A stretch of DNA of 64,000 nt. Origin: Roseicyclus marinus. Its GTDB lineage: Bacteria; Pseudomonadota; Alphaproteobacteria; Rhodobacterales; Rhodobacteraceae. This document shows, in pieces, positions 28,551 to 37,197 of this stretch (its first letter is position 1; the number at the start of each line of letters is the position of its first letter). The stretch is taken from NCBI RefSeq assembly GCF_030163795.1, contig NZ_JASJOF010000004.1:124001-188000 (forward strand), given 5' to 3'. The notes under the pieces are model-generated. The model saw only the letters and a list, made by a program, of their open reading frames with translations. It had not been told where the DNA came from and ran no database searches. The translations under genes and the position numbers were made by a program.

Positions 28551-28582
28551 AAAAGGCGCCCCGCAGGGCGCCTTTTCTTTTT
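28551..28582. terminator. Bidirectional rho-independent terminator
   Basis: AAAAGGCGCCC (28551-28561) pairs with GGGCGCCTTTT (28566-28576) around a CGCA loop, followed by more T residues. It separates the convergent DsbA-like gene and rne. Confidence 0.9.
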
Positions 28583-28595
28583 GATATCAGATATT

Positions 28596-31157
28596 TCAGC
28601 TGCCCAGCCACCAGCCGCGCCGCTTGGGCTTGGCGGGTTCGGTGGATGCGGGTTCCGCCGCCGCCGGGGCCGCTTCGGCCACAGGTTCCGGCTTGGGTTC
28701 GGGCTTGGATTCCGGCGCAGGTTGCGGCTCGGGTGCAGGCTCGGCCACCGGCATGGGCTTGGGCTCGGGTGCCGGTGCGGCTTCTGCCGCCACAGGCTCC
28801 GGCGTGGCCTCGACCTCCTCGGATTTGGCCTTGGGCGCCTTCACGGGCGTCTTGCGGGTCCGCGGCGCGCGGGTGCGCTTGGGCTTTTCGGCCGGCGCTT
28901 CCTCGGTCACTGCCTCTGCCTCGGGCGCAGGTTCCGCCTCACCGGCAGGCTCCGCCGTCACCTCGGGTGCAGGCTCGGCTTCGGGCTGATCGTCGCCCTG
29001 CGCCTGATCCTCGTCCTCGTCGCCCTCGTCGCCCTCATCGTCGCCATCGGACCGAGATCCGTCAAAACCGGCCTCGTCGCTCTTCTTGCGACGGCCACGA
29101 CCACCGCGACGGCGGCGACGCTTCTTCTTGGGCTGCTCCTCCTCCTCGCCACGCGGGGCGGCAGGCGGCGCGCTGGTCTCCGCCGCGGCCTCTTCGACCT
29201 CGGCGACATCCTCGTCGATGTCATTCATCAGGGCGGCGTCCATCGACACGACAGGGCTGACGGCCGCGATGCGGCGCGTCGCGGTCTTGAACCGTTCGAT
29301 GCGGTAATCGGGCGGCACCATGGCGGGATCGGCTTCGACACGGATCGCCATACCGTAGCGCGCTTCGATGGCTGCAAGGTAATCGCGCTTTTCGTTCATC
29401 AGGTAGTTCACGATGGCGACAGGCGCCGTGACCTTGACCTCCTTGGCGCGACCCTTCGGTCCCTCTTCCTCCAGCTGGCGCAGGATCGAGAGCGCAAGGC
29501 TGTCATCGGACCGGATCAGGCCCGTGCCATGGCAATGCTTGCAGGGCTGGGTCGTGGCCTCCAGCATGCCGGGACGCAGACGCTGGCGCGACATCTCCAG
29601 AAGACCAAAGGCCGAGATGCGGCCCACCTGGATGCGCGCGCGGTCGGTCTTGAGCTTGTCCTTCAGCCGCTTTTCCACGGCAAGGTTGTTGCGCCGCTCG
29701 TCCATGTCGATGAAATCGATGACGATCAGACCCGCAAGGTCGCGCAGGCGGACCTGCCGCGCCACTTCCTCGGCGGCCTCGAGGTTGGTCTTGAGCGCCG
29801 TCTCCTCGATCGAGCCTTCCTTGGTAGCCCGGCCGGAGTTCACGTCGATGGCAACCAGCGCCTCGGTGATGCCGATGACGATGTAGCCGCCCGATTTCAG
29901 CTGCACGGTCGGGTTGAACATGTCGGCGAGATACCCTTCGACCTTGTGCTTGGCGAACAAGGGCGTGGGGTCGGTGTAGTGCTTCACGTTCTTGGCGTGG
30001 GACGGCATGATCATCTTCATGAAGTCCTTGGCGTGGCGATAGCCCGCCTCGCCTTCCACCAGAACCTCCTCGATCTCGCGGGTATAAAGATCGCGGATCG
30101 ACCGGTGGATCAGGTCGCCTTCCTCGTAGATCGGGGCTGGCGCGATGGAGCGCAGCGTCAGATCGCGGATCTGTTCCCATTGGCGCTGCAGGTACTCGTA
30201 ATCGCGCTTGATCTCGGTCTTGGTCCGCTGGGAGCCCGCGGTCCGGATGATCAGGCCCGCGCCCTGCGGCACGTCGATTTCCTGCGCGATTTCCTTGAGC
30301 TTCTTGCGGTCGGCGGCATTGGTGATCTTGCGCGAAATGCCACCGCCCCGCGCCGTGTTGGGCATCAGCACGCAATAGCGGCCCGCAAGCGACAGGTAGG
30401 TGGTCAGCGCAGCACCCTTGTTGCCGCGCTCTTCCTTGACGACCTGCACCAGCATGATCTGCCGGACCTTGATAACCTCCTGGATCTTGTATTTCCGGGG
30501 GCGCGGCTTGCGGGTCGGGCGGATATCCTCTTCGGTGTCGTCATCGGCGACGGTTTCGGCGGCGGGTGCTGCCTCCGCGTCGTGATCGTGGTCGTGATCG
30601 TGGTCGGCGTCTTCCGCGCCGGTATCCTCGGGCTCTTCGACCGGGGTTTCGGCCACCGTTTCCATCGGCGACAGACCTTCGAGCGTGTCACCCTCGTCTT
30701 CGCCTAGATCAACGACATCCATGCCCGACGGCCCGCCCGAGGCGGCGCCGGTCGTCACGGCATCCTTGCCGGCAGCCTCGGCGGCGTTATCGCCCGATTT
30801 GCGGCGGCGGGGCCTGCGGCCACGCTTGGGCTTGGCGTCTTCCTCGGCCTCATCGGCCATGGCTTCCGCATATTCGCGTTCCTCGCGGAGCAGCGCTTCG
30901 CGATCCGCGACCGGGATCTGGTAGTAATCAGGGTGAATTTCCGAAAACGCGAGGAAACCGTGTCGGTTTCCACCGTAATCCACGAAGGCGGCCTGCAGCG
31001 AGGGTTCGACCCGCGTGACCTTCGCCAGATAGATGTTTCCTGCCAGTTGTCGCTTGTTCAGCGACTCGAAATCGAATTCCTCGACCTTGTGTCCGTCTGC
31101 CACGACAACCCGGGTTTCCTCCGGGTGTGTGGCATCGATGAGCATCGTCTTTGCCAT
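28596..31157 (-). CDS. rne: Ribonuclease E
   Basis: Endonuclease scaffold of the RNA degradosome, acting on mRNA turnover and rRNA/tRNA processing. The start at 31157 (MAKTMLIDATHPEETRV) is the family's start. The 853-residue chain has an S1 domain split by a large insertion of about 135 residues (about 85-220; Lys/Arg-rich, then acidic with HDHDHDHD). Catalytic Asps are in VAIDVNSGRATKEGS and VIDFIDMDE, and the zinc link is PCKHCHGTG. The C-terminal 230 residues are low-complexity Ala/Glu/Pro repeats ending in PKRRGWWLGS, the expected degradosome scaffold. A 470-bp region lies upstream. Confidence 0.97.
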   Translation of the reverse strand: MAKTMLIDATHPEETRVVVADGHKVEEFDFESLNKRQLAGNIYLAKVTRVEPSLQAAFVDYGGNRHGFLAFSEIHPDYYQIPVADREALLREEREYAEAMADEAEEDAKPKRGRRPRRRKSGDNAAEAAGKDAVTTGAASGGPSGMDVVDLGEDEGDTLEGLSPMETVAETPVEEPEDTGAEDADHDHDHDHDAEAAPAAETVADDDTEEDIRPTRKPRPRKYKIQEVIKVRQIMLVQVVKEERGNKGAALTTYLSLAGRYCVLMPNTARGGGISRKITNAADRKKLKEIAQEIDVPQGAGLIIRTAGSQRTKTEIKRDYEYLQRQWEQIRDLTLRSIAPAPIYEEGDLIHRSIRDLYTREIEEVLVEGEAGYRHAKDFMKMIMPSHAKNVKHYTDPTPLFAKHKVEGYLADMFNPTVQLKSGGYIVIGITEALVAIDVNSGRATKEGSIEETALKTNLEAAEEVARQVRLRDLAGLIVIDFIDMDERRNNLAVEKRLKDKLKTDRARIQVGRISAFGLLEMSRQRLRPGMLEATTQPCKHCHGTGLIRSDDSLALSILRQLEEEGPKGRAKEVKVTAPVAIVNYLMNEKRDYLAAIEARYGMAIRVEADPAMVPPDYRIERFKTATRRIAAVSPVVSMDAALMNDIDEDVAEVEEAAAETSAPPAAPRGEEEEQPKKKRRRRRGGRGRRKKSDEAGFDGSRSDGDDEGDEGDEDEDQAQGDDQPEAEPAPEVTAEPAGEAEPAPEAEAVTEEAPAEKPKRTRAPRTRKTPVKAPKAKSEEVEATPEPVAAEAAPAPEPKPMPVAEPAPEPQPAPESKPEPKPEPVAEAAPAAAEPASTEPAKPKRRGWWLGS

Positions 31158-31627
31158 TGTGTCCTTGCCCGTGACAGGCCCCGCTGACGCCCCGGGGGCG
31201 CAAGCCACCGCAGCGTTGAAAGGCTGTCACGATTCATGATGAAGGCGAGCATCGGGGGCGCGGCTGCGGCGGGGCTGTCGGCCCCGTTCCGTCTCACCAT
31301 GTCTGCGCCCGAGCGGTGCATCGCGTCTGACTCCGACCGCGCCGGACGGTTCCGGTTCGGCCAATTCTGCCCCGTTTCAGGGGCGGTTCGGGATGGGCCG
31401 GGGGGCAATCGCCACCTGCGGCCCGAGTGACCTGCGCTCCCTGTCGCGCACGGGATCCGGCGCGGATGGGGGATGCAGAGAAACCGGTTTGGGCTGACCA
31501 CGGGCCAGCTAAGCCACATTAAGGGGCGCACGTCACAAAACGCAATGGCAATTCGTGCAGGCCGACACGCCGCAGGGCAGACCGCCCTGCCCTGCGGGTG
31601 ACACGAAAAGCCCTAAAGCCCATGCGC
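31158..31627. other. 470-bp intergenic region: probable long rne leader
   Basis: This gap lies between rne and the downstream end of the dctD-like gene, both on the minus strand. A plausible promoter for rne on the minus strand is TTGCGT (31540-31545), 17 bp, TTAATG (31517-31522). That would give a leader of about 350 nt, comparable to the autoregulatory rne leader of E. coli. The region is GC-rich with several possible stems. Short open frames inside it (for example 31236-31430) have no coding character. A perfect hairpin lies at 31570-31597. Confidence 0.4.
31570..31597. terminator. Perfect 11-bp hairpin after the dctD-like gene
   Basis: CCGCAGGGCAG (31570-31580) pairs with CTGCCCTGCGG (31587-31597) around a 6-nt loop. 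It lies about 30 bp downstream of the dctD-like stop codon. There is no T-tract on either strand, so it may be a factor-dependent terminator or an RNA-stabilising stem. Confidence 0.45.
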
Positions 31628-32944
31628 TTAGAGGTAATCGGACCGGCTCAACCCGTATTTCGCCATCTTCTCGTTCAGCGTCCGGCGCGGCAGGCAGAGT
31701 TCATCCATCACGTTCGAGATCGACCCGCGATGCCGCCGCATCGTATTGTCGATCAGCATCCGTTCGAAGGCCTCGACATATTCCTTGAGCGGCTTGCCCT
31801 CACCGATCTGCTGCGGCGCGATCTCGGCATTGTCGGCCATCAACAGCGACGCGATGGACCCAGACCCCCGCCGCTGCTGCAAGATCGCGCGCTCGGCGAT
31901 GTTGATGAGTTGGCGCACATTGCCCGGCCATGGCGCCTGCAACAACTGGGCGGCTTCCTGGGCCGTGACTTGCGGCGCATCGGTGCCGTATTCCTCGGCG
32001 AATTGTTCGCCGAACCGGGTGAACAGCGTCAAGATATCCTCGCCCCGCTGGCGGAGCGGCGGCAGGTCGATCCGCATCGCGGCCAGCCGGTAGAACAGGT
32101 CGGGCCTCAGGCTCGCCTCGCACATCTCGGGCTCGGGCGCGTTGCAGATCGCCACGATCCGCGTCTCGGCCGGCGTGCCCTGATCGTTGATCGCCGTCAA
32201 AAGCCGCGCCTGCAACGGCTGCGGCAGGCTTTCGATATCTTCCAGAACCAGCGTGCCGCCGCGCGCCTGTTCGATCAGGGGCTTGTCCTGATCTTCGCCC
32301 ACCGGGCCGAACAGCATCGCCGCCAGTGTCGCCTCGTCATGGGCGGCGCAAGACGTGGTGACGAAACTCTTGCCCGCGCGCGGGCCCACCGCGTGCAGCG
32401 CATGGGCGACCAGCGTCTTGCCGGTGCCGGTTTCCCCCACGATCAGCACATGCCCATCGGCCTGGCCGAGATCGAGGATATCCTCGCGCAGGCGCTCCAT
32501 CACGCCGCTCGTCCCGATCAGCTTGCGCATCAGCACCGTGCCATCCGACAATTCGCGGCGCAGCGCCCGGTTGTCGAGCGTCAGGCGGCGCTGCTGGCTC
32601 GCGCGCTTGGCCAGATCGTTCATCCGGTCGGGGTTGAACGGCTTTTCCAGAAAGTCATATGCCCCGATCCGCATCGCCTCGACCGCCATGGGCACGTCGC
32701 CATGACCGGTGATCAGGATCACGGGCAATCCGCTATCGACCCCCATCAAGCGCTTGAGAAAGGCCATGCCGTCCATGCCGGGCATCTTCACGTCGGTCAC
32801 CACCACGCCCGGCCAATCCGGGCCGATGGCCTTCAACGCCTCCTCGGCGCTGGCATAGGTCTCGGTCTCGAATCCCGAGAGCGCCAACCACTGGCTGATC
32901 GACTGCCGCATGTCCTGCTCGTCATCCACGATCGCAATCTTCAT
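31628..32944 (-). CDS. DctD/NtrC-family response regulator lacking the GAFTGA loop
   Basis: A 438-residue regulator with receiver, AAA+ and Fis-type HTH domains. The receiver has acceptor D51 (VVVTDVKMPGMDG). Walker A GETGTGKT is near residue 170, and the Walker B-like GGTLVLEDIESL has Glu-Asp where Asp-Glu is usual. The C-terminal HTH contains GSISNVMDELCLPRRTLNEK. The sigma-54-contacting segment ELFGHEKGAFTGA is replaced by MLFGPVGEDQDKPLIEQA, so the GAFTGA motif is missing. The gene lies 48 bp downstream of its histidine kinase. It probably does not activate sigma-54 promoters in the usual way; R. capsulatus NtrC, which also lacks GAFTGA, works with the housekeeping sigma factor. Confidence 0.9.
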   Translation of the reverse strand: MKIAIVDDEQDMRQSISQWLALSGFETETYASAEEALKAIGPDWPGVVVTDVKMPGMDGMAFLKRLMGVDSGLPVILITGHGDVPMAVEAMRIGAYDFLEKPFNPDRMNDLAKRASQQRRLTLDNRALRRELSDGTVLMRKLIGTSGVMERLREDILDLGQADGHVLIVGETGTGKTLVAHALHAVGPRAGKSFVTTSCAAHDEATLAAMLFGPVGEDQDKPLIEQARGGTLVLEDIESLPQPLQARLLTAINDQGTPAETRIVAICNAPEPEMCEASLRPDLFYRLAAMRIDLPPLRQRGEDILTLFTRFGEQFAEEYGTDAPQVTAQEAAQLLQAPWPGNVRQLINIAERAILQQRRGSGSIASLLMADNAEIAPQQIGEGKPLKEYVEAFERMLIDNTMRRHRGSISNVMDELCLPRRTLNEKMAKYGLSRSDYL

Positions 32945-32992
32945 CGCCCGTCGTCCTCTTCCTTCGCCCGGCCGCGTTCCTGCGGGCCGGTC

Positions 32993-34762
32993 CTACTGCG
33001 CCGCGCGGGCGCTGCCACCCTCGATCAGGGGCAGGCGGATCTCGAAGACCGCGCCACCGCTCTCGCCGTTGCGCGCGGTCAGCCTGCCGCCCAGATCGGC
33101 CACGATCCCCGACGAGATGGCCAGCCCAAGGCCCACCCCCTCACCGGGTTTCTTCGTGGTGTAGAATGGCTCGAACAAGGCGTCGAGATCGTCAATCCCG
33201 TTGCCGTTGTCCCGCACCGTCAGCACGGCCTCGTCACCCTCGGAAATCAACAGGTCCAGTTCGCGCCGATCCACGTCCTTCATCGCGTCGAGCGCATTCC
33301 TGAGCAGATTGATGATCACCTGTTCCAGTCGCAGCCTGTCGGCCATCACCATGACCGGCTGGCGCGGCAGGTTGCGCGTGATCTCGACCTTGGTGGTGCG
33401 CAATTGCGGCTCCATCATGGTCAGCGCGCCCTTCAGCGCGTCACGCAGATCGACGGGTTCGAGCGCGTCGCCGCCCTTTCTGGCATAGGATTTCAGCTGC
33501 CGCGTGATCGCGCCCATCCGGTCGATCAGGTCATCGATCCGCTGGAAGCTCGACGCCGCCTCCTCGATCCGCTTGCGCTGCAAGAGCAGCCGCGCGCCCG
33601 CCAGATAGGTCTTCATCGCCGCAAGTGGCTGGTTCAACTCGTGGCTCACGGCCGCCGACATCTCGCCCAGCGCGGCCAGTTTCTGGCTCTGCGCAAGGCT
33701 CTGTTCGGCCTCTTCCAGCGTCCTCTCGACCCTCTGGCGCTCGGCGATTTCCCGCTGTAGCCGACCGTTCAGGCGGCGAAGCTCTGCCGATTCCCGCGCC
33801 AGCCTGTCCGACCGCAACCGGGCACGGCGGCTGATCAGGTAGAAACCGCCCGCAAGGATCAGGGCGAATCCCATGATCTCCAGCGCCAGCACCGCGTTGA
33901 CCCGCTCGCGCACCGAGGCAAAGGCCGTGTAGCTCACGATACGCCAGCCCCGGAACGGGATGCGGCTTTCAAGCCGGATCGTCTCGCTCCCGAAAAACCG
34001 CCGTTCCGCCTCGCCGAAGGTGAAATCGCCCGTCGCCTGCAGCGCGCGCTGGATCGCGCTTTGCGGCGGTTGCAGCGCCAGCGCCTCGACCTCCGTCCGC
34101 CCGCGCCAGCGCGGTTCGGTCGACAAGATGATCTCGCCCGTGCTGTTGGTCAAAAACACGGCCTCCGCCGTGCCGCGCCAGCGTTCAACGATCCGGCCCA
34201 GATCCACCTCGACAAGGATCACCCCCAAAAGCCGGTTGTCGGGGGTCCGGACCGCGCGCGAAAAGGTGAAATCGAACCGCCCCGTTTCGGGCTCGTTCGA
34301 GGTGAACACCGTGTCGGGCGACCGGCTGGCCTCGACAAAAAACGGATCGGAGGTGCGCCTTTGGCCCAACCTTTCACGGTCGGTCGCCGCCACGACGCGC
34401 CCCTCGCGGTCCAAAAGCACAAGCGAGGCCGCGCCCAGCTCATCTACGTAGGAGATCAGCCGCGCGCTCGTGTCCTGATAACTCGTCGTCTCCAGCGCCC
34501 GGATCAGGACAGGATCGCGCGCCAGCAACAAGGGCACCACCGAATGGCGCTGCAATTCGGATTGGATCGTGCCGGAATAGATCGCCAGCCGGATCTCGGC
34601 GCGGTTGCGCGTCGTCTCGGTGAACCGCTGGGTCAGCCAGACGTTCGACACCCAGACCGCCGCGATGGCACCCACGAGGAAAACCACCAGCAAGCCGCGC
34701 AGAAACCACGCCCGAAGACGCAGGCTGCGGTCTGCCCTTGATTGGTTTTCGGCAAGGCTCAT
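32993..34762 (-). CDS. DctB-like sensor histidine kinase
   Basis: A 589-residue membrane kinase, start 34762 (MSLAENQSRAD). The first membrane helix is at about residues 17-41, followed by a periplasmic double-Cache sensor (about 45-290) and a second helix near 300-320. A coiled coil comes before the HisKA domain, with the phospho-acceptor H374 in SAAVSHELNQPLAAMKTYL. ATPase boxes are NLLRNALDAM, DNGNGIDD and GVGLGLAISSGI. The architecture is that of DctB, which senses C4-dicarboxylates. However, no dctPQM transporter is in this window, so the ligand is uncertain. It is cotranscribed with the regulator downstream. Confidence 0.92.
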   Translation of the reverse strand: MSLAENQSRADRSLRLRAWFLRGLLVVFLVGAIAAVWVSNVWLTQRFTETTRNRAEIRLAIYSGTIQSELQRHSVVPLLLARDPVLIRALETTSYQDTSARLISYVDELGAASLVLLDREGRVVAATDRERLGQRRTSDPFFVEASRSPDTVFTSNEPETGRFDFTFSRAVRTPDNRLLGVILVEVDLGRIVERWRGTAEAVFLTNSTGEIILSTEPRWRGRTEVEALALQPPQSAIQRALQATGDFTFGEAERRFFGSETIRLESRIPFRGWRIVSYTAFASVRERVNAVLALEIMGFALILAGGFYLISRRARLRSDRLARESAELRRLNGRLQREIAERQRVERTLEEAEQSLAQSQKLAALGEMSAAVSHELNQPLAAMKTYLAGARLLLQRKRIEEAASSFQRIDDLIDRMGAITRQLKSYARKGGDALEPVDLRDALKGALTMMEPQLRTTKVEITRNLPRQPVMVMADRLRLEQVIINLLRNALDAMKDVDRRELDLLISEGDEAVLTVRDNGNGIDDLDALFEPFYTTKKPGEGVGLGLAISSGIVADLGGRLTARNGESGGAVFEIRLPLIEGGSARAAQ

Positions 34763-34811
34763 GACGGCCAAGGTAGAGGGGCCTGCCCCCACGCTCAAGG
34801 GGATTGCCCGT

Positions 34812-35480
34812 TCAGGCCGCCACCAGCGCCTCGGCCAGCGCGCGGAACATCGCCGCCCCGTCGGTTCCGCCCTGCGCGGCATCCACCACCCGCTCGGGAT
34901 GCGGCATCAGGCCAAGCACGCGGCGATTGGGGCTCAGGATGCCCGCGATATCGCCCATCGCACCATTGGGATTGCCGATGTAGCGGAACGCGATCCGGTC
35001 CTCGGCCTCGAGCGAAGCCAAGGTCTGCGCATCCGCGACGTAATTGCCGTCGTGATGCGCGATGGGGAACGTCACCTCCTGCCCCGCCGCATATCCGGCG
35101 GTAAAGGCGCTGTCGGCAGTGCCCACGCTCAGACGCTGCATCTTGCAGACGAATTTCAGCCCCGCATTGCGCATCAGCGCGCCGGGCAAAAGGCGGGTTT
35201 CGCACAGGACCTGAAAGCCGTTGCAGATCCCCAGCACGTGACCGCCGCGCGCGGCATGGGCGCTGACCGCCCGCATCACCGGCGATTGCGCGGCGATGGC
35301 CCCGCAGCGCAGGTAATCGCCGTAGGAAAACCCGCCCGGCACGCCAACGATGTCGACACCCTCCGGCAGGGCGCCATCCTTGTGCCAGACCATCGTGGTC
35401 TCGAAGCCCGCCGCGCGAAACGCCACCGCCAGATCGCGGTCACAGTTCGAGCCCGGAAAGACGATGACGGCGGCCTTCAC
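34812..35480 (-). CDS. purQ: Phosphoribosylformylglycinamidine synthase, glutaminase subunit
   Basis: Supplies ammonia from glutamine to PurL for FGAM synthesis in purine biosynthesis. The GTG start at 35480 overlaps the purS stop by four bases (GTGA), giving translational coupling. The 222-residue chain shows the class I amidotransferase triad: Cys in [12 protein letters not shown], and His/Glu in [11 protein letters not shown]-terminal [13 protein letters not shown] is a PurQ hallmark. The synthetase subunit gene purL is not in this window. Confidence 0.97.
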   Translation of the reverse strand: MKAAVIVFPGSNCDRDLAVAFRAAGFETTMVWHKDGALPEGVDIVGVPGGFSYGDYLRCGAIAAQSPVMRAVSAHAARGGHVLGICNGFQVLCETRLLPGALMRNAGLKFVCKMQRLSVGTADSAFTAGYAAGQEVTFPIAHHDGNYVADAQTLASLEAEDRIAFRYIGNPNGAMGDIAGILSPNRRVLGLMPHPERVVDAAQGGTDGAAMFRALAEALVAA

Positions 35481-35710
35481 CCCTGCATCTCCACGCGGTA
35501 GCTTTCGATCACCGTATTGGCGAGCAGCTTCTCGCACATGGCGGTAACATCGGCCTCGGTCGCGCCGGGCGCGAGATCGAGCTCGATCACCTTGCCCTGC
35601 CGCACGCCCTCGACGCCGGCAAAGCCCAGCGCCCCCAGCGCCGATTTCACCGCCTCGCCCTGCGGGTCCAGCACGCCCTGTTTCAACATCACGGTCACGG
35701 TGGCCTTCAT
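35477..35710 (-). CDS. purS: Phosphoribosylformylglycinamidine synthase subunit PurS
   Basis: A 77-residue bridging subunit that holds PurL and PurQ together and channels ammonia. The start at 35710 gives [20 protein letters not shown], the family N-terminus, followed by [22 protein letters not shown] ribosome site lies just upstream, inside a copy of the dispersed intercistronic motif. It sits between purC and purQ in one operon. Confidence 0.96.
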   Translation of the reverse strand: MKATVTVMLKQGVLDPQGEAVKSALGALGFAGVEGVRQGKVIELDLAPGATEADVTAMCEKLLANTVIESYRVEMQG

Positions 35711-35720
35711 CGCCCGCTTC

Positions 35721-35743
35721 CCTTCATCTTCCCGAAAATACGG
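35721..35743 (-). repeat. Dispersed intercistronic motif, copy c
   Basis: The minus strand reads CCGTATTTTCGGG then AAGATGAAGG. It lies between purC and purS in the direction of transcription, and its end forms part of the purS ribosome-binding region. The CCG...CGG part can form a small hairpin. Confidence 0.65.
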
Positions 35744-35772
35744 ACGGCACCCCCCCACCACGGGGCGCGCCG

Positions 35773-36534
35773 TCAATTGATCAGCGTCGGCTTCGTCACG
35801 CCCGTTTCGCGCTGGGGCATCACGCCCAGCCGCCGGGCCACCTCCGTATAGGCATCGGCCAGGTTCCCCAGGTCGCGGCGGAACACGTCCTTGTCGAGCT
35901 TCTGGCCCGTCTCGATGTCCCACAACCGGCACGAATCCGGGCTGATCTCGTCGGCGACGATCAGGCGCATGTAATCGCCATCCCAGATCCGTCCGATCTC
36001 GATCTTGAAATCCACCAGCTTGATCCCGACGCCCAGCATCAGCCCCGACAGGAAATCGTTCACGCGCAGCGCAAGGCTGACCATGTCGTCCAGATCCTGC
36101 TGGGTGGCCCAGCCAAAGGCGATGATATGCTCCTCGCTCACCATCGGATCGCCCAGCTCGTCATTCTTGAAGTAGAATTCGACGATGGGGCGCGGCAGCG
36201 CCGTGCCCTCCTCGATCCCCAACCGCTTGGAGATGGACCCCGCCGCGACATTGCGCACCACGACTTCCAGCGGAATGATCTCGACCGCGCGGATCAGCTG
36301 CTCGCGCATGTTCAGACGGCGGATGAAATGCGTCGGCACCCCGATCGCGTTCAGACCCGACATGAAGAATTCCGACAGGCGGTTGTTCAACACGCCCTTG
36401 CCTTCGACGGTGGCGCGCTTTTCCGCGTTGAAGGCGGTGGCGTCATCCTTGAAATATTGCACCAGCGTGCCGGGTTCGGGGCCTTCATAGAGGATCTTGG
36501 CCTTGCCTTCATAGACCTTCTTGCGCCGTGCCAT
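35773..36534 (-). CDS. purC: SAICAR synthetase
   Basis: Condenses CAIR with aspartate in purine synthesis. The start at 36534 ([20 protein letters not shown]) is the family's N-terminus. The 253 residues are full length. Motifs are [28 protein letters not shown] and VDFKIEIGR, plus [12 protein letters not shown] near the middle. It is the first gene of purC-purS-purQ and diverges from the DUF1476 gene across a 176-bp gap that must hold both promoters. Confidence 0.98.
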   Translation of the reverse strand: MARRKKVYEGKAKILYEGPEPGTLVQYFKDDATAFNAEKRATVEGKGVLNNRLSEFFMSGLNAIGVPTHFIRRLNMREQLIRAVEIIPLEVVVRNVAAGSISKRLGIEEGTALPRPIVEFYFKNDELGDPMVSEEHIIAFGWATQQDLDDMVSLALRVNDFLSGLMLGVGIKLVDFKIEIGRIWDGDYMRLIVADEISPDSCRLWDIETGQKLDKDVFRRDLGNLADAYTEVARRLGVMPQRETGVTKPTLIN

Positions 36535-36710
36535 GCTGTCTCCGGACATGTCTGGGGGTGGGATGCGGACTCGGGCGCCCATTCCCTCCTCGCGCCTATA
36601 GGGCAAAGCGCGCTGTGTCGCAAGCAAGCCGGGCATCGGAGCTTGCAGCCGCCCGATGCGCGGTCGTAAGATCGCTCCCGACAGGCCCATGACCAAACGG
36701 AGTGCTCCGC

Positions 36711-37025
36711 ATGACCACCTTTGACGACCGCGAAGCCGCGTTCGAGAACAAGTTCGCCCATGATCAGGAAATGCAGTTCCGCGCCGAGGCGCGGCGCAAC
36801 AAGCTGATGGGCCTCTGGGTGGCCGAGATCCTCGGCAAATCCGGCGACGAGGCGGCGGAATACGCCAAAGCCGTGGTCAAAGCCGATTTCGAGGAAGCCG
36901 GCCACGAGGATGTCATGCGCAAGGTCCTCGGCGATCTGGGCGACCGCATCTCCGAAACCGAAGTGCGCACGAAATACGACGAGCTTCTGGCCGTGGCCAA
37001 GGCGCAGTTGATGACCGAAATCTGA
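36711..37025 (+). CDS. F1-ATPase inhibitor zeta subunit (DUF1476)
   Basis: A 104-residue protein with the DUF1476 hallmark [20 protein letters not shown]. The family is the zeta subunit of alphaproteobacterial ATP synthases, first shown in Paracoccus denitrificans, and inhibits ATP hydrolysis through its N-terminus. Length is the same as the Paracoccus protein. A GGAG site precedes ATG 36711. The DUF1476-purC divergent arrangement recurs in this bacterial group. A strong hairpin follows the gene. Confidence 0.9.
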   Translation: MTTFDDREAAFENKFAHDQEMQFRAEARRNKLMGLWVAEILGKSGDEAAEYAKAVVKADFEEAGHEDVMRKVLGDLGDRISETEVRTKYDELLAVAKAQLMTEI

Positions 37026-37056
37026 CGCCGCCTCCCGCGGCACACCGGACAGACAG

Positions 37057-37088
37057 GACCGGCCTCGCCCCCTTCGGCGGGGCCGGTC
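37057..37088 (+). terminator. Long GC-rich hairpin after the zeta-subunit gene
   Basis: GACCGGCC (37057-37064) pairs with GGCCGGTC (37081-37088), with an inner CGCC/GGCG stem. It is followed by GCGTTT, so the T-tract is weak. It is the likely end of the DUF1476 transcript. Confidence 0.6.
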
Positions 37089-37107
37089 GCGTTTCCACAT
37101 GAACGCC

Positions 37108-37171
37108 GCTCATAACCTTCTTGCAGATTTTGCGCCTTGCTCATAACGCGCCGAGGCTTCACATCAGCCTC
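37108..37171 (+). promoter_or_regulatory. Leader of the homocysteine methyltransferase gene: direct repeats and stem-loop
   Basis: GCTCATAAC occurs at 37108-37116 and 37139-37147, three helical turns apart. A stem GAGGCT (37153-37158) with AGCCTC (37166-37171) follows. The arrangement upstream of a methionine-cycle gene suggests a regulator site. I could not match it to a SAM-II or SAM/SAH riboswitch core. Confidence 0.35.
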
Positions 37172-37197
37172 GCGCGCCTGATCCGACGGAGACACCG

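Noticed and set aside
28581-30707. A 708-codon Gly/Leu/Arg-rich frame opposite rne
   Set aside because: It mirrors the repetitive Ala/Glu/Pro codons of the RNase E tail; no signal peptide or domain.
31236-31430. A 64-codon frame in the rne upstream region
   Set aside because: No ribosome site, no hydrophobic or domain pattern; it lies in the probable rne leader, antisense to it.
37100-37197. A SAM-responsive riboswitch upstream of the homocysteine methyltransferase
   Set aside because: The stem and spacing do not reproduce the conserved cores of SAM-II or SAM/SAH elements as I know them; kept only as a repeat/stem feature.
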